64,000 bases of DNA, taken from assembly GCA_947034885.2 (NCBI GenBank), contig OX344750.2, positions 13,448,053 to 13,512,052 on the forward strand, written 5' to 3'. Both the position numbers and the translations under genes were made by a program. Shown piece after piece: positions 1 to 10,674 of the stretch (positions are counted from its first letter, which is position 1; the number at the start of each line of letters is the position of its first letter). Source of the DNA: Thuidium tamariscinum. Taxonomy: Eukaryota > Streptophyta > Bryopsida > Hypnales > Thuidiaceae. Under the pieces are notes generated by a model. That model was not told where the DNA came from and made no database searches. It was given only the letters and a program-made list of their open reading frames with translations.

Positions 1-59
1 AGGGATTGTTCTGTTCGATCAGCAAAGAAGCCGAAGAAATCTCTTACAAAATTCTGTCG

Positions 60-162
60 AGGCTTACCACCCCCGGGACTCTTGCGGTACCACAAGGGGG
101 TGCGGTCAGCTCCTGCCGAGCCCAGCTGGAGGTTGCCCGAGAAATTGTGCACCCCTCGAAAA
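60..162 (+). repeat. GC-rich palindrome module, copy 1
   Basis: A GC-rich stretch of about 100 bp in AT-rich surroundings. It contains the near-palindrome CTTGCGGTACCACAAG at 81-96 (one base off perfect) and ends at GAGAAATTGTGCACCCC. A second copy, mostly identical by eye, lies at 642-741. Related palindromes recur at 29119-29818. No coding function is evident; short open frames across it follow from its high GC content. It belongs to the locus outside the large CACTA-bounded block. Confidence 0.75.
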
Positions 163-641
163 GCAACGACTGGTGTAGGGGAGTTAGAATCGAAACGAAG
201 ATTACTCATTCTTTTCTCTCATTCAAATGTGCTTGCTTTAAATCTTCATTGTACAAATGAACTATAATAGCACTGAGGTAAGCCTGGATTTCACACCGCA
301 AACAAATTTCAAGGAGGGAAACTAAAAAGCAACCTCGCTAACAGATTCAAAGTCTTTTCACATAGCTCATAAGTTGCAGACAAGACTAACATGTACTTTT
401 TCAAGAAGCACGAAAATGACCATTTCGACAAGAGAAATATCGCTACTCACTTTACACTGACTCTAAGTGGCATGACATTTGTCTGCTGACTGGCCCCATC
501 TCACAAGCACAGCTACCGCATCCTTAAACCTTCAATAAATAAGATCAGTTGTTTTTACAAAAGCCCAAGGAACGAAATTTGGACTAGTTAACACAACCGG
601 AATGCCAAAATGCGACCCTAATCATCGGTGGATGTAGAATC
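163..641. other. Spacer without recognised feature
   Basis: Moderately AT-rich sequence between the two palindrome modules. I see no coding frame with protein-like composition, no repeat match elsewhere in the window and no RNA gene. Confidence 0.5.
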
Positions 642-741
642 TAGGCTTACCACCCCCAGGACTCTTGCGGTACCGCAAGGGGGTGCGGTCAGCTCCTGCT
701 GAGCCCAACTGGAGTTCGCCCGAGAAATTGTGCACCCCCCA
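642..741 (+). repeat. GC-rich palindrome module, copy 2
   Basis: Second copy of the module at 60-162, with the perfect 16-bp palindrome CTTGCGGTACCGCAAG at 664-679. It is cut directly by the left terminal repeat of the large block at 742. The last three bases before that repeat are CCA; the three after the right terminal repeat at 29110 are CTA, followed by GGACCCTTGCGG, which resembles the start of another module. This fits insertion of the block into module-rich DNA. Confidence 0.75.
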
Positions 742-814
742 CACTATAACAAAACATGGTAAAAAAAACCCGTAGTCAATTTCCCACTACGGTTTTTTTT
801 GCCATGTTTTTGTA
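742..814 (+). repeat. Left terminal inverted repeat (73 bp)
   Basis: Begins CACTATAACA and ends TTTTTGTA. It differs from the reverse complement of 29038-29110 at repeat positions 31 and 52 only. Internally it folds back on itself: AAACATGGTAAAAAAAACCC and the following GTAGT pair with ACTACGG, a T run and GCCATGTTT across a CAATTTCCC loop, so the terminus can form a hairpin. Confidence 0.85.
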
Positions 815-984
815 ACAATGGAATCCATTGCAAAAAATATCCGAATGCATTGGTAGTCGCTTGATTTTTTGGTTGTCAATCGCAACCAAACAAAAACTCT
901 CAATATGAATGCATATGTACATGCATTCATGAAGAAACATGAACGCATGCACGCACTCAAAATTAAATAACACAAATGCACACA

Positions 985-1745
985 AATTCATTGGAACATA
1001 AACATGTGCAAACTCAATAGAATACAAACATGTGAGCACACACTTAATAGTACACAAACATACATACACGCATTCAATGGAGCACAAACATGCATGCACG
1101 CACTTAATAGAATACAAACATGTGTACGCACTCAATGGAACACAAACATGTGTACACACATTCTATGGAACACAAATAAGTGTGCACACTCTACAAAACA
1201 CAAACATATGCGCACTCAATGGAATACAAACTTGTGCACACTCAATGGAACACAAATTTATGCACACTCAATGGAACACAAACTTACATGCATTGAATGG
1301 AACACAAACATATGCACACTTAATGAAATACAAACGTGCACGCAGTCAATGGAACACAAACTTATGCACACTGAATGGAACACAAATATATGCACATTCA
1401 ATGAAATACAAATGTGCGCGCACTAAATGGAACAAAAATATGCACACACTCAATGGAACACAAACATGTGCACACTCAATGAAATACAAACAAGCGCACA
1501 CTCAATGGAACACAAACGTGCACGCGCTCAATGGAACACAAACATGCACACAGTGGAACACAAATATGCACATGCACTATAACACAAACCTATACGCACA
1601 CATTAGAACACAAACCTGCACATACACAATGCATGGTATACAAACATATAGGTGTTCAATGAAACACAAATATGCATGCTCAATGGAACACAAACATTCA
1701 CACGTGCACACATATACTTGAACATGAATACCCTCACGCACTCAA
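985..1745 (+). repeat. Left subterminal minisatellite
   Basis: About 25 degenerate units of roughly 25-26 bp built on CACTCAATGGAACACAAAC followed by a TGTGCA-type spacer. All frames are fairly open because the array is rich in ACA/CAC, so the His/Thr/Asn/Cys-rich translations are artefacts. The core (G)CACTCA is also found, reverse complemented, in the array at 28285-28700. In CACTA elements such arrays bind the element-encoded TNPA-type protein; that role is inferred here. Confidence 0.85.
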
Positions 1746-1749
1746 AATA

Positions 1750-2262
1750 ACACAAACTATCTAGTATCTCAAATCTTAGGGAAATATGAGGATGATAGCA
1801 TTGATTAAAACTAGAAATCATTTCAATTGGAGAATTAAGACAGTCATTTCTCTTCACAAAAAGCATGATATTTGAGATTGATAATACTTATGTAATCTAT
1901 CAAAACCATAAGTAGAGAAAGAAGTCTTTATTTTTGAATGATTCCAACACAATGGGTCTTCCTAATCTAGCTGTTTATCCACAAAAGACTAAGAAATAAG
2001 CAAAAACACATTTGTGTAGAATGTACTGCATAACCTCAATCATATAAATACATAGACACCTTTTTTTATCAATTTGACTTGTTCCCTGCTAGAGGATTGT
2101 GTTGCATTCAAATTGAACATGACACAAATAATATACACATTTCATCAAACATTACTGAAACGATGATGATAGGAGAGCCCTTCAAGTGAGTGAAGAAATT
2201 TAAATGACCTTCTATGCGCTGGGCAACAGGGATGTATAATGCAGAGAGGCGTTAGATACGTA
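1750..2262. other. AT-rich sequence without gene
   Basis: No coding frame, repeat match or RNA gene is recognised between the left array and the subtilase fragment. The missing downstream exons of the subtilase (His and Ser catalytic regions) were looked for here on the minus strand and not seen. Confidence 0.5.
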
Positions 2263-3491
2263 CACCATCTTCACTAGCAGCGGCAGCACAAAATTGCAAA
2301 AGCCCACGGGAAACTCTTTGGCAACCTCACAGCCTCCTCAGAACTTTGGCAGAGGACCATAGAGCTTCTCTCCTGCAATGGAGAAACTCGGATGTGTGGG
2401 GTTAATGCCGATGTCCACAATGGCAATGACCACGTTTTCCCTGGCACCCTATACTCCACCCATCTCCGACCAAATCCCCAAAGGTAAGTTCAGTCCTAGA
2501 TACTCGGGAGTGTGCACTGTTGCCACTTGCACCTTGTAACTCTTCCGCACATGCACCATTGAGGGATGCTCCGCCAACTTCACAGCCTACAATAGGGACA
2601 CAAGTCTTTGAGATTATAATTTACCACTACACCAAAATGGATTTCAGATCTTTAGTGTAATTCTCGCTCACACAAATGCAAGTGCTGTTATCAATCTATG
2701 GTAACAACAAAATAACATGTGCTTACAAAACCTATAAAATCTGATTTTATAAATTCTAGAGGAATGTCAATGGAAATACCTGGATTCATTTTTGCAGTGA
2801 CCAAACACAAAACTTGTTAAAAGTGCACAGATTTACGTTCCCTCCGTACCAAAATAAGTCCGCATTGGAAACTCATGTTCTTTTTACCAATTTCATTGAC
2901 CCTATTGTAAAATGCATAGTTTAAAAGGGTCCAAATTTTATTTGACCAAAATCAGTAAAGATCTTTTTCTGTGTTCACTGCAACCTCAATGAAAATTACT
3001 CCGTACTAGAAAAAACGGTCACTACTCTCTAATGTGGACACTTATTTGGGGACGGAGGGAGTATATCTTCTGTTTGAGCCCATTATACCATCCTATCAAT
3101 ACAACTCTCAATACAACCCGGCCATGATTCTGCTCCTAACGTGGTAGTCAAAGCTGGAGGAGATGGACAAATGTCTCCGTCAACATCTTCAGTAATCGTT
3201 TATGCGCAGAAGTCTCTAGATGAGAATTTAAGTATGATACATATTTCTCAATAATTACTTGCACTATTAACTGAATAATGTTTAGATACCAGAAGTAATT
3301 GCATTCAGACCTGATAGAGCTTAAAATTCTTTACCTGGTGAGACGTCAGTCGAACAGCAGCCCCATTGAGGATGTAAGTGAAGCTATAGAGCTTGGTGAA
3401 GTTCAGCTCTTGAAAGACATCGCTGAAAACTGAATGGTGCTTTTCAATTAAATGATTTTCGTACTTCCGCACCAAATCCTGTACACGAACT
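2263..3491 (-). pseudogene. SBT2-type subtilase fragment (5' part, broken)
   Basis: Subtilases are secreted serine proteases with an I9 propeptide followed by the peptidase S8 domain. Exon 1 here (3335-3491) encodes the I9 core, including KLYSFTYILNGAAVRLTSHQ. After a 748-bp intron, exon 2 (2586 down to about 2263) encodes AVKLAEHPSMVHVRKSYKV, the propeptide end HTPEYLGL and the start of the catalytic domain, ENVVIAIVDIGINPTHPSF; its D is the catalytic Asp, and the usual DTG reads DIG. The exons join in phase (CAG|GCT). Damage: an in-frame TAG just before GARENV, a TGA after GPLPKF, and a small deletion or frame change after the CEVAKEFPVGFCN region. The His, Asn and Ser blocks and the signal peptide are absent. 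The family match is strong; the copy is clearly nonfunctional. Confidence 0.85.
2836..3061. mobile_element. Stowaway (Tc1/mariner-type) MITE
   Basis: A 226-bp element. The right end reads GACGGAGGGAG followed by TA; the left reads TA then CGTTCCCTCCGTACC. The ends pair as TCCCTCCGT-CC-AAATAAGT-C inverted repeats, the classical plant Stowaway terminus, with TA target duplication at 2834-2835 and 3062-3063. It sits in the intron of the subtilase fragment. It has no coding capacity and would depend on a mariner-like transposase elsewhere. Confidence 0.85.
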
Positions 3492-6400
3492 CTGGAAGAA
3501 GATAAAAACAAAGATTGTTGGTCATATCTTCTGGCTAAAGATCACTATAACAACGCTTATCAATAGAATTAAATCAACTAATTTCAAAGAGAGAACTTAA
3601 AGCATCCTACATTCTGAAAAGCCAATAACAGACTATTCTCAGACTTGTTCGACTAACACAAAAGCACAGACAACAAATATGTCAGGATTGCATCAGTACA
3701 TCAGTTTCCAGGACAAATTTCTAAAAATGAAGAGCATTACTGCACCCAAGTAAAAAGTGATAGACAACTTACAAGCAATATCTCTTTCTACAAGGAAAAT
3801 AACTTCACAGACTCCAGCATTGTGACTATTTGTTACACCCTCCTGATTCACTTGTTCACAGACAAGTATCTCTACATCAAATAGTAGGGTAAGTTGCTCC
3901 TGAATAAATGTCCTTGGACTTTATGCTTCAGTCACAAGAAACCATCACGACCATACTGCAACCCAAAACAAGATATTCTCACAATCTTCAAACAAGAAAA
4001 GATACTCTCAAGAACAAATACTCTCATACTCTTCAAACAATAAATAGACAAAATTCCCTACCTGAAAACCGACCTTGACAACCCAACATTCTACAAATAT
4101 ATTGATAATGCTAAAAAAAATAAATGTGCAAAAATAGCAAGTACTTTCAAACTACAAAAGAGTCCATTATTGACAAAGGGATCATTGCTTCACAAGAAGA
4201 TAAGAAAAAATCTTCAACAAATGCAGTAAAACATTGCTGAGACTTACAGACATAAACTTGAGAGCTTACCATGCCTAAAATTGTCCAATCTTCGTCTATA
4301 TCACTATACATACTTCATCTTCTGAGGAGCTTTTTCTACAAACTATCAGATGCAGTGTAGTGGAAAGAGGCCATAGTCTGATTCATTCTCTCACAATGGA
4401 ATCTGATGTGCAAATACAACAGTTCAATTAACTTGATCATGTACCATGTGAACCAACACATTTAGTTCGTACAATAGCATCCTCACAAGCAATTTTGGGT
4501 AACAACGGAACAAATTGACTACGTACAGATTGTATTGCAAAACAAGCTATAAATTAAACAATCCATAAGCAGACGTAGAAGATAATTGTCCTCACATGTG
4601 GGCATCAATACATTTCAACATCGTTAAACTTCAGCAAGATGATCAACAATTAAATAAAGCAACAGATGTAGGGTTGAGTTGCAAAGAAATATGATTACCC
4701 AATCAAATTGGTACGAGACTAGACTTGTATCATCGATGAGGCTTCATAACTCTCATATGCATGGCTGAAGTGGACTCGAATAGTTGAACTGATGTATGAC
4801 ACATCCTGAGACCTTTATAATACAAAGAATGTTATTAGCTTTCGGAACTATTTGGATGCATTGATCACCCTCGATTTTGCCTTCATCAACACTATGCTTC
4901 CACTCTGGCACTAGATAATTGCAAAAGCATCATAAAAATCCAACAACAGATGAAAACAAAAATTCAAGGTGATGTAATTAATTAATCAAAGTGCTGCAAC
5001 CACCAACCTGATTGCCTTCAGCCTAAATATGAGAACTACCATTAACAATACATGACCATTTTACGAATTCAAGTACAGATAGCACTTCAGGTGCCTCATC
5101 TTCTCAGCAGTCAAATACTGACTTCACTATTGTGCCCATGTCTCATGGAATCCACATGAATAATGCAAGAGCCCGCACTCATGTTGTGCCTGATTTATGT
5201 ATTACCTCCATTGTCATTTATTGGTCCTCTAAACATATGAAACTTTGAAAGTGAAAATTGATTTCTAAGACAAAGACCTATACCTCCACTTGAACAAGCC
5301 TGCTTTCATACTTGAAAACACACATTACTTTGTTTATCCAAATTTCAAACTATTTTGGAGTAATTAAAAAAAGTCACAGTAATGGGTTACATTAAAGGAT
5401 TGTTTTCATGGTTGCATCAACATTGATAAACTGGTCTGATCCTACAGCCTGAGGGACATCAGTCGAAGGAATTCCAAAGGATTGGCTTCAGTGAAAATGG
5501 AGGAGGGTTTGAAGTTTCCATGGTTGAACTAGAATCCAAATCTAGTAGATATGACCCTACAGCCCAATCGATATCCATCAAGCTCGACTACTAAGGCAAC
5601 AGCATGTGGACACTTAAAGAAGAAATCTTAACTAATTGCCCACATGTAAGAGCCTTTCTCTTAGAATTTGCATTCTAAAATCTTGGTGGTATCAAATACT
5701 GTTCTGCAATTTGACTAGCACCCAAGTATGTACTCTGACCTTACATTAAAAAGTGAACCTAATATTCTCCAGAAGACTTTACTTTAGTCGTAGCGGGTCC
5801 ATAACCTCCAAACTTTCTCCTGGTAAACAGCCCGCACCAGAATCCAATATCCTTCCACAAGATTTCAGCTTGGAAAGCATAATTGCAGTTGCAACCATTG
5901 GTTTTCGCATAGAGAATAGATTAGGCACAATTGGTCTCACTTTTTGTTACTTTTATGAGGTATTCAACTGGTTAATTCATGGTTTCTGTAGGCAGCAGAC
6001 GGGAAGCCACTAGATCTAGTTAAACAAACGGATGTTAGCTTGCAAACTAACCAATGTTAAAGAGGATTCAACAGATTCGTTCACAGTATCGACTCTCGTA
6101 CTAGGGTGCTCTCTGCCTAATTTGGCACAAATTTTGTTTACTCAAAGATGGGTGGATGCTTAGATATCTTCATCGCAAAGCTCCTCCAGAGACTTGTATG
6201 GACTTGTGGTGTCATTGACGAACTGATTATGTTCTAAAATGAAAAGTCAATAGATCCATACTAAAAAAGGGTAGTCAAAGTCTCAGATTTCGCAAAAACA
6301 GGTGACTCTAAACAAATTTCAAAACTCTACTTGCCGGCTACTATTTGAAACCAAATCCTCCAAGCCTGAGCATCGCACCAAAATCAGAAAAAAAAAGACG

Positions 6401-6818
6401 ACCAGGAAGTACAAATCAAGAGAAAACATGAGCACGTAAATCCAAACTCTATTTACGGTTAAAGATTATGTTGACTCTGAAACACCAAGACAGTATAGTT
6501 CTTACATTTCCGGTGTAGCGGAGTTATTGAAAACGGGTAAATCGCGTCCTGCAGCTTGTCCGAGTGATTATTCAACGTGCAAGAGAATCCAAGCAAGTCT
6601 GTTGACACCCATTTCCATACAAACAATTAGGTACACAAATGGCAAGTCTGATGAATTTGCAACTCTTCGGAAGAGTTAGTTCGACTCAATTGTACAAACC
6701 CCAACAAGCTTCCTGTAAAACTTGAAGAAATTCTCTCAAAGATTGAAAATCAGAAAGGATTTTGGTGCACTGTACCGATTGAAGAGTTGTAGCCACAACT
6801 ACGGGCATGGTACTAATC
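3492..6818. other. Noncoding stretch upstream of subtilase fragment
   Basis: AT-rich sequence in which I recognise no gene. The expected first subtilase exon (signal peptide, I9 start) was looked for on the minus strand and not found. Short open frames such as 5753-6013 (plus) lack recognisable motifs and are probably random. Confidence 0.45.
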
Positions 6819-7150
6819 TTAGCCGATTGTCACGAAGGAGTTATACATAAGCTTCAAAACTTTCTCAAGACAACCCTCCCACAAACAGCAACGACGACGA
6901 CGATGGAGTTGAAGCAGGAAAACTAGATGGAAAATTGGAGCAGCGCATCTTGGGCCGCCCAGGCGCCCCCTGATGATCTGCCTCAGCTCTAACCCCAGGG
7001 CATTCTGGTTTCCCCTTGGGAGCTCGGGGTGAAATTTTTGGTGCTCCGAGTCCCCGTAAAGTCTGGGGAGCATCCCCGGGAAACCCTGAGAAACTCGTCG
7101 TGTCTTCGGCCCTTCTATATATAATATAATAAACTCCGATCCACTTCAAA
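6819..7150 (-). other. GC-rich island, unassigned
   Basis: A GC-rich segment with two overlapping open minus-strand frames (84 and 94 residues). One is Pro/Ala/Arg-rich and ends in Ser-rich sequence. Overlapping open frames in a GC-rich patch are expected by chance. It might be a captured leader or first exon, or a GC-rich MITE remnant. No family is recognised. Confidence 0.3.
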
Positions 7151-7473
7151 AAGCAGTCCGGCGTGAATAAAGTGTCTGTTCGTCATGACAATGAGTCAAT
7201 GTCCACAGGATCAAGGGCTATTGATGCAAGACTACTCTTTCCTTTCGAAAATAGACACTAAAGTAACAAGTAACTAGTTCAAAACATCCAAGCTTTAATT
7301 TTGTTTTGTTAGATTTTTAATTAGATTAATTGGATTGATTTGACTTCCATTTAGTTATTAATTTATTAGTATTGGATAAGGCAATGTAATGTGCATTGTT
7401 GGGTTTCTTATTCTATTGGAAGTGGTTGGTTGTTTTCAATTCTTCTTTTATGTAGAATGATTGATCCAGCATA
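7151..7473. other. AT-rich flank of the LINE 3' end
   Basis: No feature recognised. On the minus strand this would be the 3' untranslated region and downstream flank of the retroelement; no clear poly(A) tail or target duplication is visible. Confidence 0.4.
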
Positions 7474-8538
7474 TTATATAGCTATGGTATTGATTGTTTT
7501 GAAAGTGTGCGTTAGAGCAGTTTCTGTTAATTTAAGTTTGGCTTGAAGGGTTTTCATTGAAGGAATGTGTGTTGTTCCTCTAGCTCCTACTGTAATGACA
7601 ATAAGTGGATCTATTTTCCATCCTTGGGCCGCGATACTATTTATTAATGGTTGGTATTTTTGAATTTTATTATCTATGGTTGTTTGTGCAAATCTGTCAT
7701 TAGAGTATATAAATTCAATGAATTGTATTGTGAGATTATTATCTGGGATATTTGGTGGGTTGCTTTGGTAGGAGAGTCCTTTAATCCAGAGGATATCCGG
7801 TTTAAATCTAGCGTTACAATGACATCTTTGTCTTTGGCAAGAGCAAGGTAGCAACCATGGGGGGACTGTGTTTTCTTGTGGATTGTTATTGAATGTTCCT
7901 GCATTCATGAGAGTATAATATCTACTATTTTTGGTAGATAGGATTAGTTTTCTCAATTCCCATACTGCTTTGTTATGTCTTTTGACACGAAGGGCATGGA
8001 TATGATGTTGTTTGCATTTTAGGAGTACATGGAGCCATGTGTCTACGTCATGAGAGTTACAAATGGAGCATGTGATGGATGGGAATCTCTCAATCCCAAA
8101 AAATAATTGTTTTCTAACATTTCCCATGTATTGGCCGATGCGGAATTTTAATATGCTTGTTTTTTGTGAGTCGGTTATTTCGGGGTTTGACCAAAAATCA
8201 TTAGAGAGGTCCTTATGTATATCGGGGTTAAGGGTCCATTTACTAATGTTAGGAAATCGTTGTGCCATTATTTCAAGGTTTTTATCATGATCATGTTTGA
8301 TGATGTATGTTCCTAAACATCTAACCGGACCTTTGTCAGGTCGATGGGCTTGACCTGGCCATTCATCTTTTTGGTAATAGAATGGAGTAGTATGTGCAAA
8401 TTCATAATTTTTTGAGGCAAATTTATATTCTTTGGTTGTGCCATGTTTTGCAAGTTTGTCTGCTTGTTCATTGCCTAAAATATTAGTGTGGCCTTTCATT
8501 TTGGAAATTGTTGTAGGTTGTGTACGGCTTTGAAGCAT
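7474..8538 (-). CDS. Retroelement ORF, RNase H end, Zn knuckle and C-terminal region
   Basis: A 354-codon frame continuing the RNase H domain (KGHTNILGNEQADKLAK carries the last acidic residue). It includes a zinc knuckle in CSICNSHDVDTWLHVLLKC, a second Cys cluster and an unassigned C-terminus (VITVGARGTTHIPSMKTLQ). It is intact over more than 350 codons, so the insertion is not very old, although the frame change at ~8540 means it cannot make one protein as it stands. Confidence 0.75.
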   Translation of the reverse strand: MLQSRTQPTTISKMKGHTNILGNEQADKLAKHGTTKEYKFASKNYEFAHTTPFYYQKDEWPGQAHRPDKGPVRCLGTYIIKHDHDKNLEIMAQRFPNISKWTLNPDIHKDLSNDFWSNPEITDSQKTSILKFRIGQYMGNVRKQLFFGIERFPSITCSICNSHDVDTWLHVLLKCKQHHIHALRVKRHNKAVWELRKLILSTKNSRYYTLMNAGTFNNNPQENTVPPWLLPCSCQRQRCHCNARFKPDILWIKGLSYQSNPPNIPDNNLTIQFIEFIYSNDRFAQTTIDNKIQKYQPLINSIAAQGWKIDPLIVITVGARGTTHIPSMKTLQAKLKLTETALTHTFKTINTIAI

Positions 8539-9689
8539 CTCACTATAGATTCTAATATGATTTTGTCTGCATGATTGCGATGTAGAGTAGGATGTTTTAG
8601 TTGTGTATTAAGGACATATAGGCAGTTTAGGCAATCAGTGAATATGTAGGCAGGTTCATGTGGATATTGGGTAGTAATTATGCGTAGAGTTTTGTGTATG
8701 GCCATGAGCTCAGCTCTAAAAATGGTTTGTAAACCAGGAAGCCGTTTAGCGATTTGAATTTCTTCTTTGAAAGAGTTGTAAATGCTGTATCCTGCTTTTT
8801 CGCATATCCAGTGTCCATCTGCATGTTGTTGTGGTGGTATAAATGAACCATCTGTGTAGTAGCTATATTGCGGTGGAAACTTTAATTGAGGGATAGATGT
8901 ATACGTTGGTAACGGGGGGATATATAAATTTATTGAATTATAGTTGGTTTTATAAGTGAGTTTTTTCCAATTTGAATTCTTTTTTACTATTACATTACTA
9001 GGTGTTGGTGCAGCAATTTGTATGTGGTACTGTGGTATTTGCATATTTTGGAGGATTTGTGTGAGGGAGTCTAGTTGGTTGGGTGAGCCAATATTGTGAT
9101 TTTGGTGGTGTATGCATAGAATATGTATTGCAAGAGGCTCAGTGTGTGGTTCTTTGTTTAGTTCAATTGGAATTGTTGGTTTTTCATATGTAATAGTGTC
9201 TGCAGCAAAATGTGCAATAACGTGTGTATCTTCAAATGGTCCAATGTATGGGGAGAAGTTATGGTACCAATTTATATCCGGTATGACTAATATAGTTATG
9301 GTGTTTAGATCATGTTTGGCTGCTAGTCTTGCCCAATGTAGTGCTTGTTGGGCTGTTTCTTCGTTTTGTGGATGTGCAAAACCTTTGCCTTTCCATTTGT
9401 ATTGAAATGCTTTGCCAAGTGATCCAAATACTATATCTCTTTCAAAGAAAGAGTAAAATTGTGTGATTAGTGTGGAGCAAGTGATTGGTGATGAAAAATA
9501 TGAATGAGAAATGTCAAATGTTTTTGTTAAGGAATCTAAGATGTTTTGTGGAAGGGAGTGTTGCGACATTCTTAGCGTGTTTTTATTAGATTTTTTATGT
9601 TTGTAACGTTGATATAGCCATGTGATCTCGGTTTCAAATGATTGTGTAGGTGGTGTTAAGCCATGCGTATTATGTGGCCCTTCTACCAC
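8496..9689 (-). CDS. Retroelement ORF, N-terminal domain and first half of RNase H
   Basis: A 397-codon frame. About residues 1-200 are an unassigned domain (FERDIVFGSLGKAFQ, ALHWARLAAKHDLNTITILV, FEDTHVIAHFAADTITYEKP). About 275-380 are RNase H with its first three acidic residues. The last ~15 residues (RCFKAVHNLQQFPK) are a frameshift tail; the true protein continues in the neighbouring frame as MLQSRTQPTTISKMKGH. The N-terminal block has a layout resembling PCIF1-like adenine methyltransferase-related domains found in some algal retroelements. That comparison is from memory and low confidence. Confidence 0.7.
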   Translation of the reverse strand: MVEGPHNTHGLTPPTQSFETEITWLYQRYKHKKSNKNTLRMSQHSLPQNILDSLTKTFDISHSYFSSPITCSTLITQFYSFFERDIVFGSLGKAFQYKWKGKGFAHPQNEETAQQALHWARLAAKHDLNTITILVIPDINWYHNFSPYIGPFEDTHVIAHFAADTITYEKPTIPIELNKEPHTEPLAIHILCIHHQNHNIGSPNQLDSLTQILQNMQIPQYHIQIAAPTPSNVIVKKNSNWKKLTYKTNYNSINLYIPPLPTYTSIPQLKFPPQYSYYTDGSFIPPQQHADGHWICEKAGYSIYNSFKEEIQIAKRLPGLQTIFRAELMAIHKTLRIITTQYPHEPAYIFTDCLNCLYVLNTQLKHPTLHRNHADKIILESIVRCFKAVHNLQQFPK

Positions 9690-9815
9690 TCTCTTGCTTC
9701 CAGCAGGGGACCTTCAGGGATATTTGAAAGCTCCACTCCCTTGTGTAAAAAAAAAAGGCAAGCTCCACTCCATGTTGAATTTTTGTCGTTGAATTTACTT
9801 CAGGACATTTGAACA

Positions 9816-10674
9816 TTAACCTCCAAATGCCCAAGCCTTTTTTTCAGCTTCTTGGAATTTGCTCTAAATTGAACAAAAAGCCAAAATTTTGATATGCTTT
9901 ATCAGATTTCTTAAGAATATAATCATAATTACAAACTCAAACTAGATATGTTAGAGATCACCTAGGTAAAGAAAACCCAATATTATGACTTATGGATTGA
10001 AAGATTATGATGTTTGATCATGAAGGTGTTAAAATTGCAAAAGTGACTTCAAGTCTTTCAATCCTATTTTCACATGACAAATCTAAAAAGGTGGTCACCA
10101 AAAAAATATAAGGTTGAAGGGCTTAACAAGTATTACCCGAATGAATTTATGGCTTTTCAAAGTACGCTCTACAATTTTTTTAAATGAATTTTTAATGTGA
10201 TTTTTTCTCCAAGATTTAGTGTATTTGAGGCTCATTTTCAAGAGCCCTTAAGACAATAGAAAGTCAAGATTGCAATGGGTAACCTTGCACAAAGTCTTGA
10301 ATAGAAAAATTATAGTCAATTATTTTGAAGATCCAATTATTGATGCTTATTGATTTGGGTGCCTTAGGCAATTAGGGGTTAACTTCATATTTTTTTGTCA
10401 CCAACTTTTCAGATTTGACTTGTGAAAAGAGGATTGAAATACTTCACATCACTTTAGGAATTTTGACCCCCTCATGATCAAACATTATAATCTTTCAATC
10501 CATGAGTGATATTGTCAAGTTTTCTTTTCCTAAGTGATCTCTAATTTGTCTAGTTTTAATTTGTAGGATTACATTTCTTTTAAATTGATAAAGTTCATCA
10601 TAAAGTTGACTTTTTGTTCACTTTAGAACAAATTTCTAGAAGCTCAAAAAAAGTAATGGACATTTAGGGGTTAA
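9816..10674. mobile_element. Fold-back element with ~300-bp arms and TTAA ends
   Basis: The left arm (9816 to about 10125) starts TTAACCTCCAAATG and matches the reverse complement of 10374-10674, which ends CATTTAGGGGTTAA. Estimated identity is 70-80% along about 300 bp, with shared blocks such as TTAGAGATCAC and ATGGATTGAAAGATTAT. Both ends abut TTAA, a possible target duplication as in piggyBac- or Kolobok-like elements. The 250-bp centre has no coding frame. It adjoins the broken 5' end of the LINE. Confidence 0.75.

Larger units (their letters stand above)
7474..9689 (-). mobile_element. LINE-type retroelement: RNase H and Zn-knuckle part, 5'-truncated
   Basis: Two overlapping minus-strand frames, 9689-8496 and 8538-7474, form one protein broken by a frame change near 8540. 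In order: an N-terminal region (first ~200 residues) containing GSLGKAFQYKWKGKGFAHPQ and ILVIPDINWYHNF, unlike reverse transcriptase; an RNase H domain with YYTDGSF, FRAELMAI, IFTDCLNCL and, in the second frame, KGHTNILGNEQADKLAK, supplying the D-E-D-D residues; a C2HC knuckle in CSICNSHDVDTWLHVLLKC; a Cys-rich WLLPCSCQRQRCHC; and a C-terminal region with VITVGARGTTH. RNase H plus a C-terminal knuckle is typical of plant and algal LINEs. No reverse transcriptase was seen; DNA above ~9.7 kb gives way to another element, so the upstream part is probably lost by 5' truncation. Confidence 0.8.

Noticed and set aside
1004-1721. Long plus-strand open frames of 140 and 229 codons rich in Thr, His, Asn and Cys
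   Set aside because: They are translations of a degenerate ~26-bp minisatellite; several frames are open at once and no non-repeat sequence is present.
985-1745. CRISPR array
   Set aside because: Units are degenerate, lack unique spacers of constant length, and the context is a plant genome.
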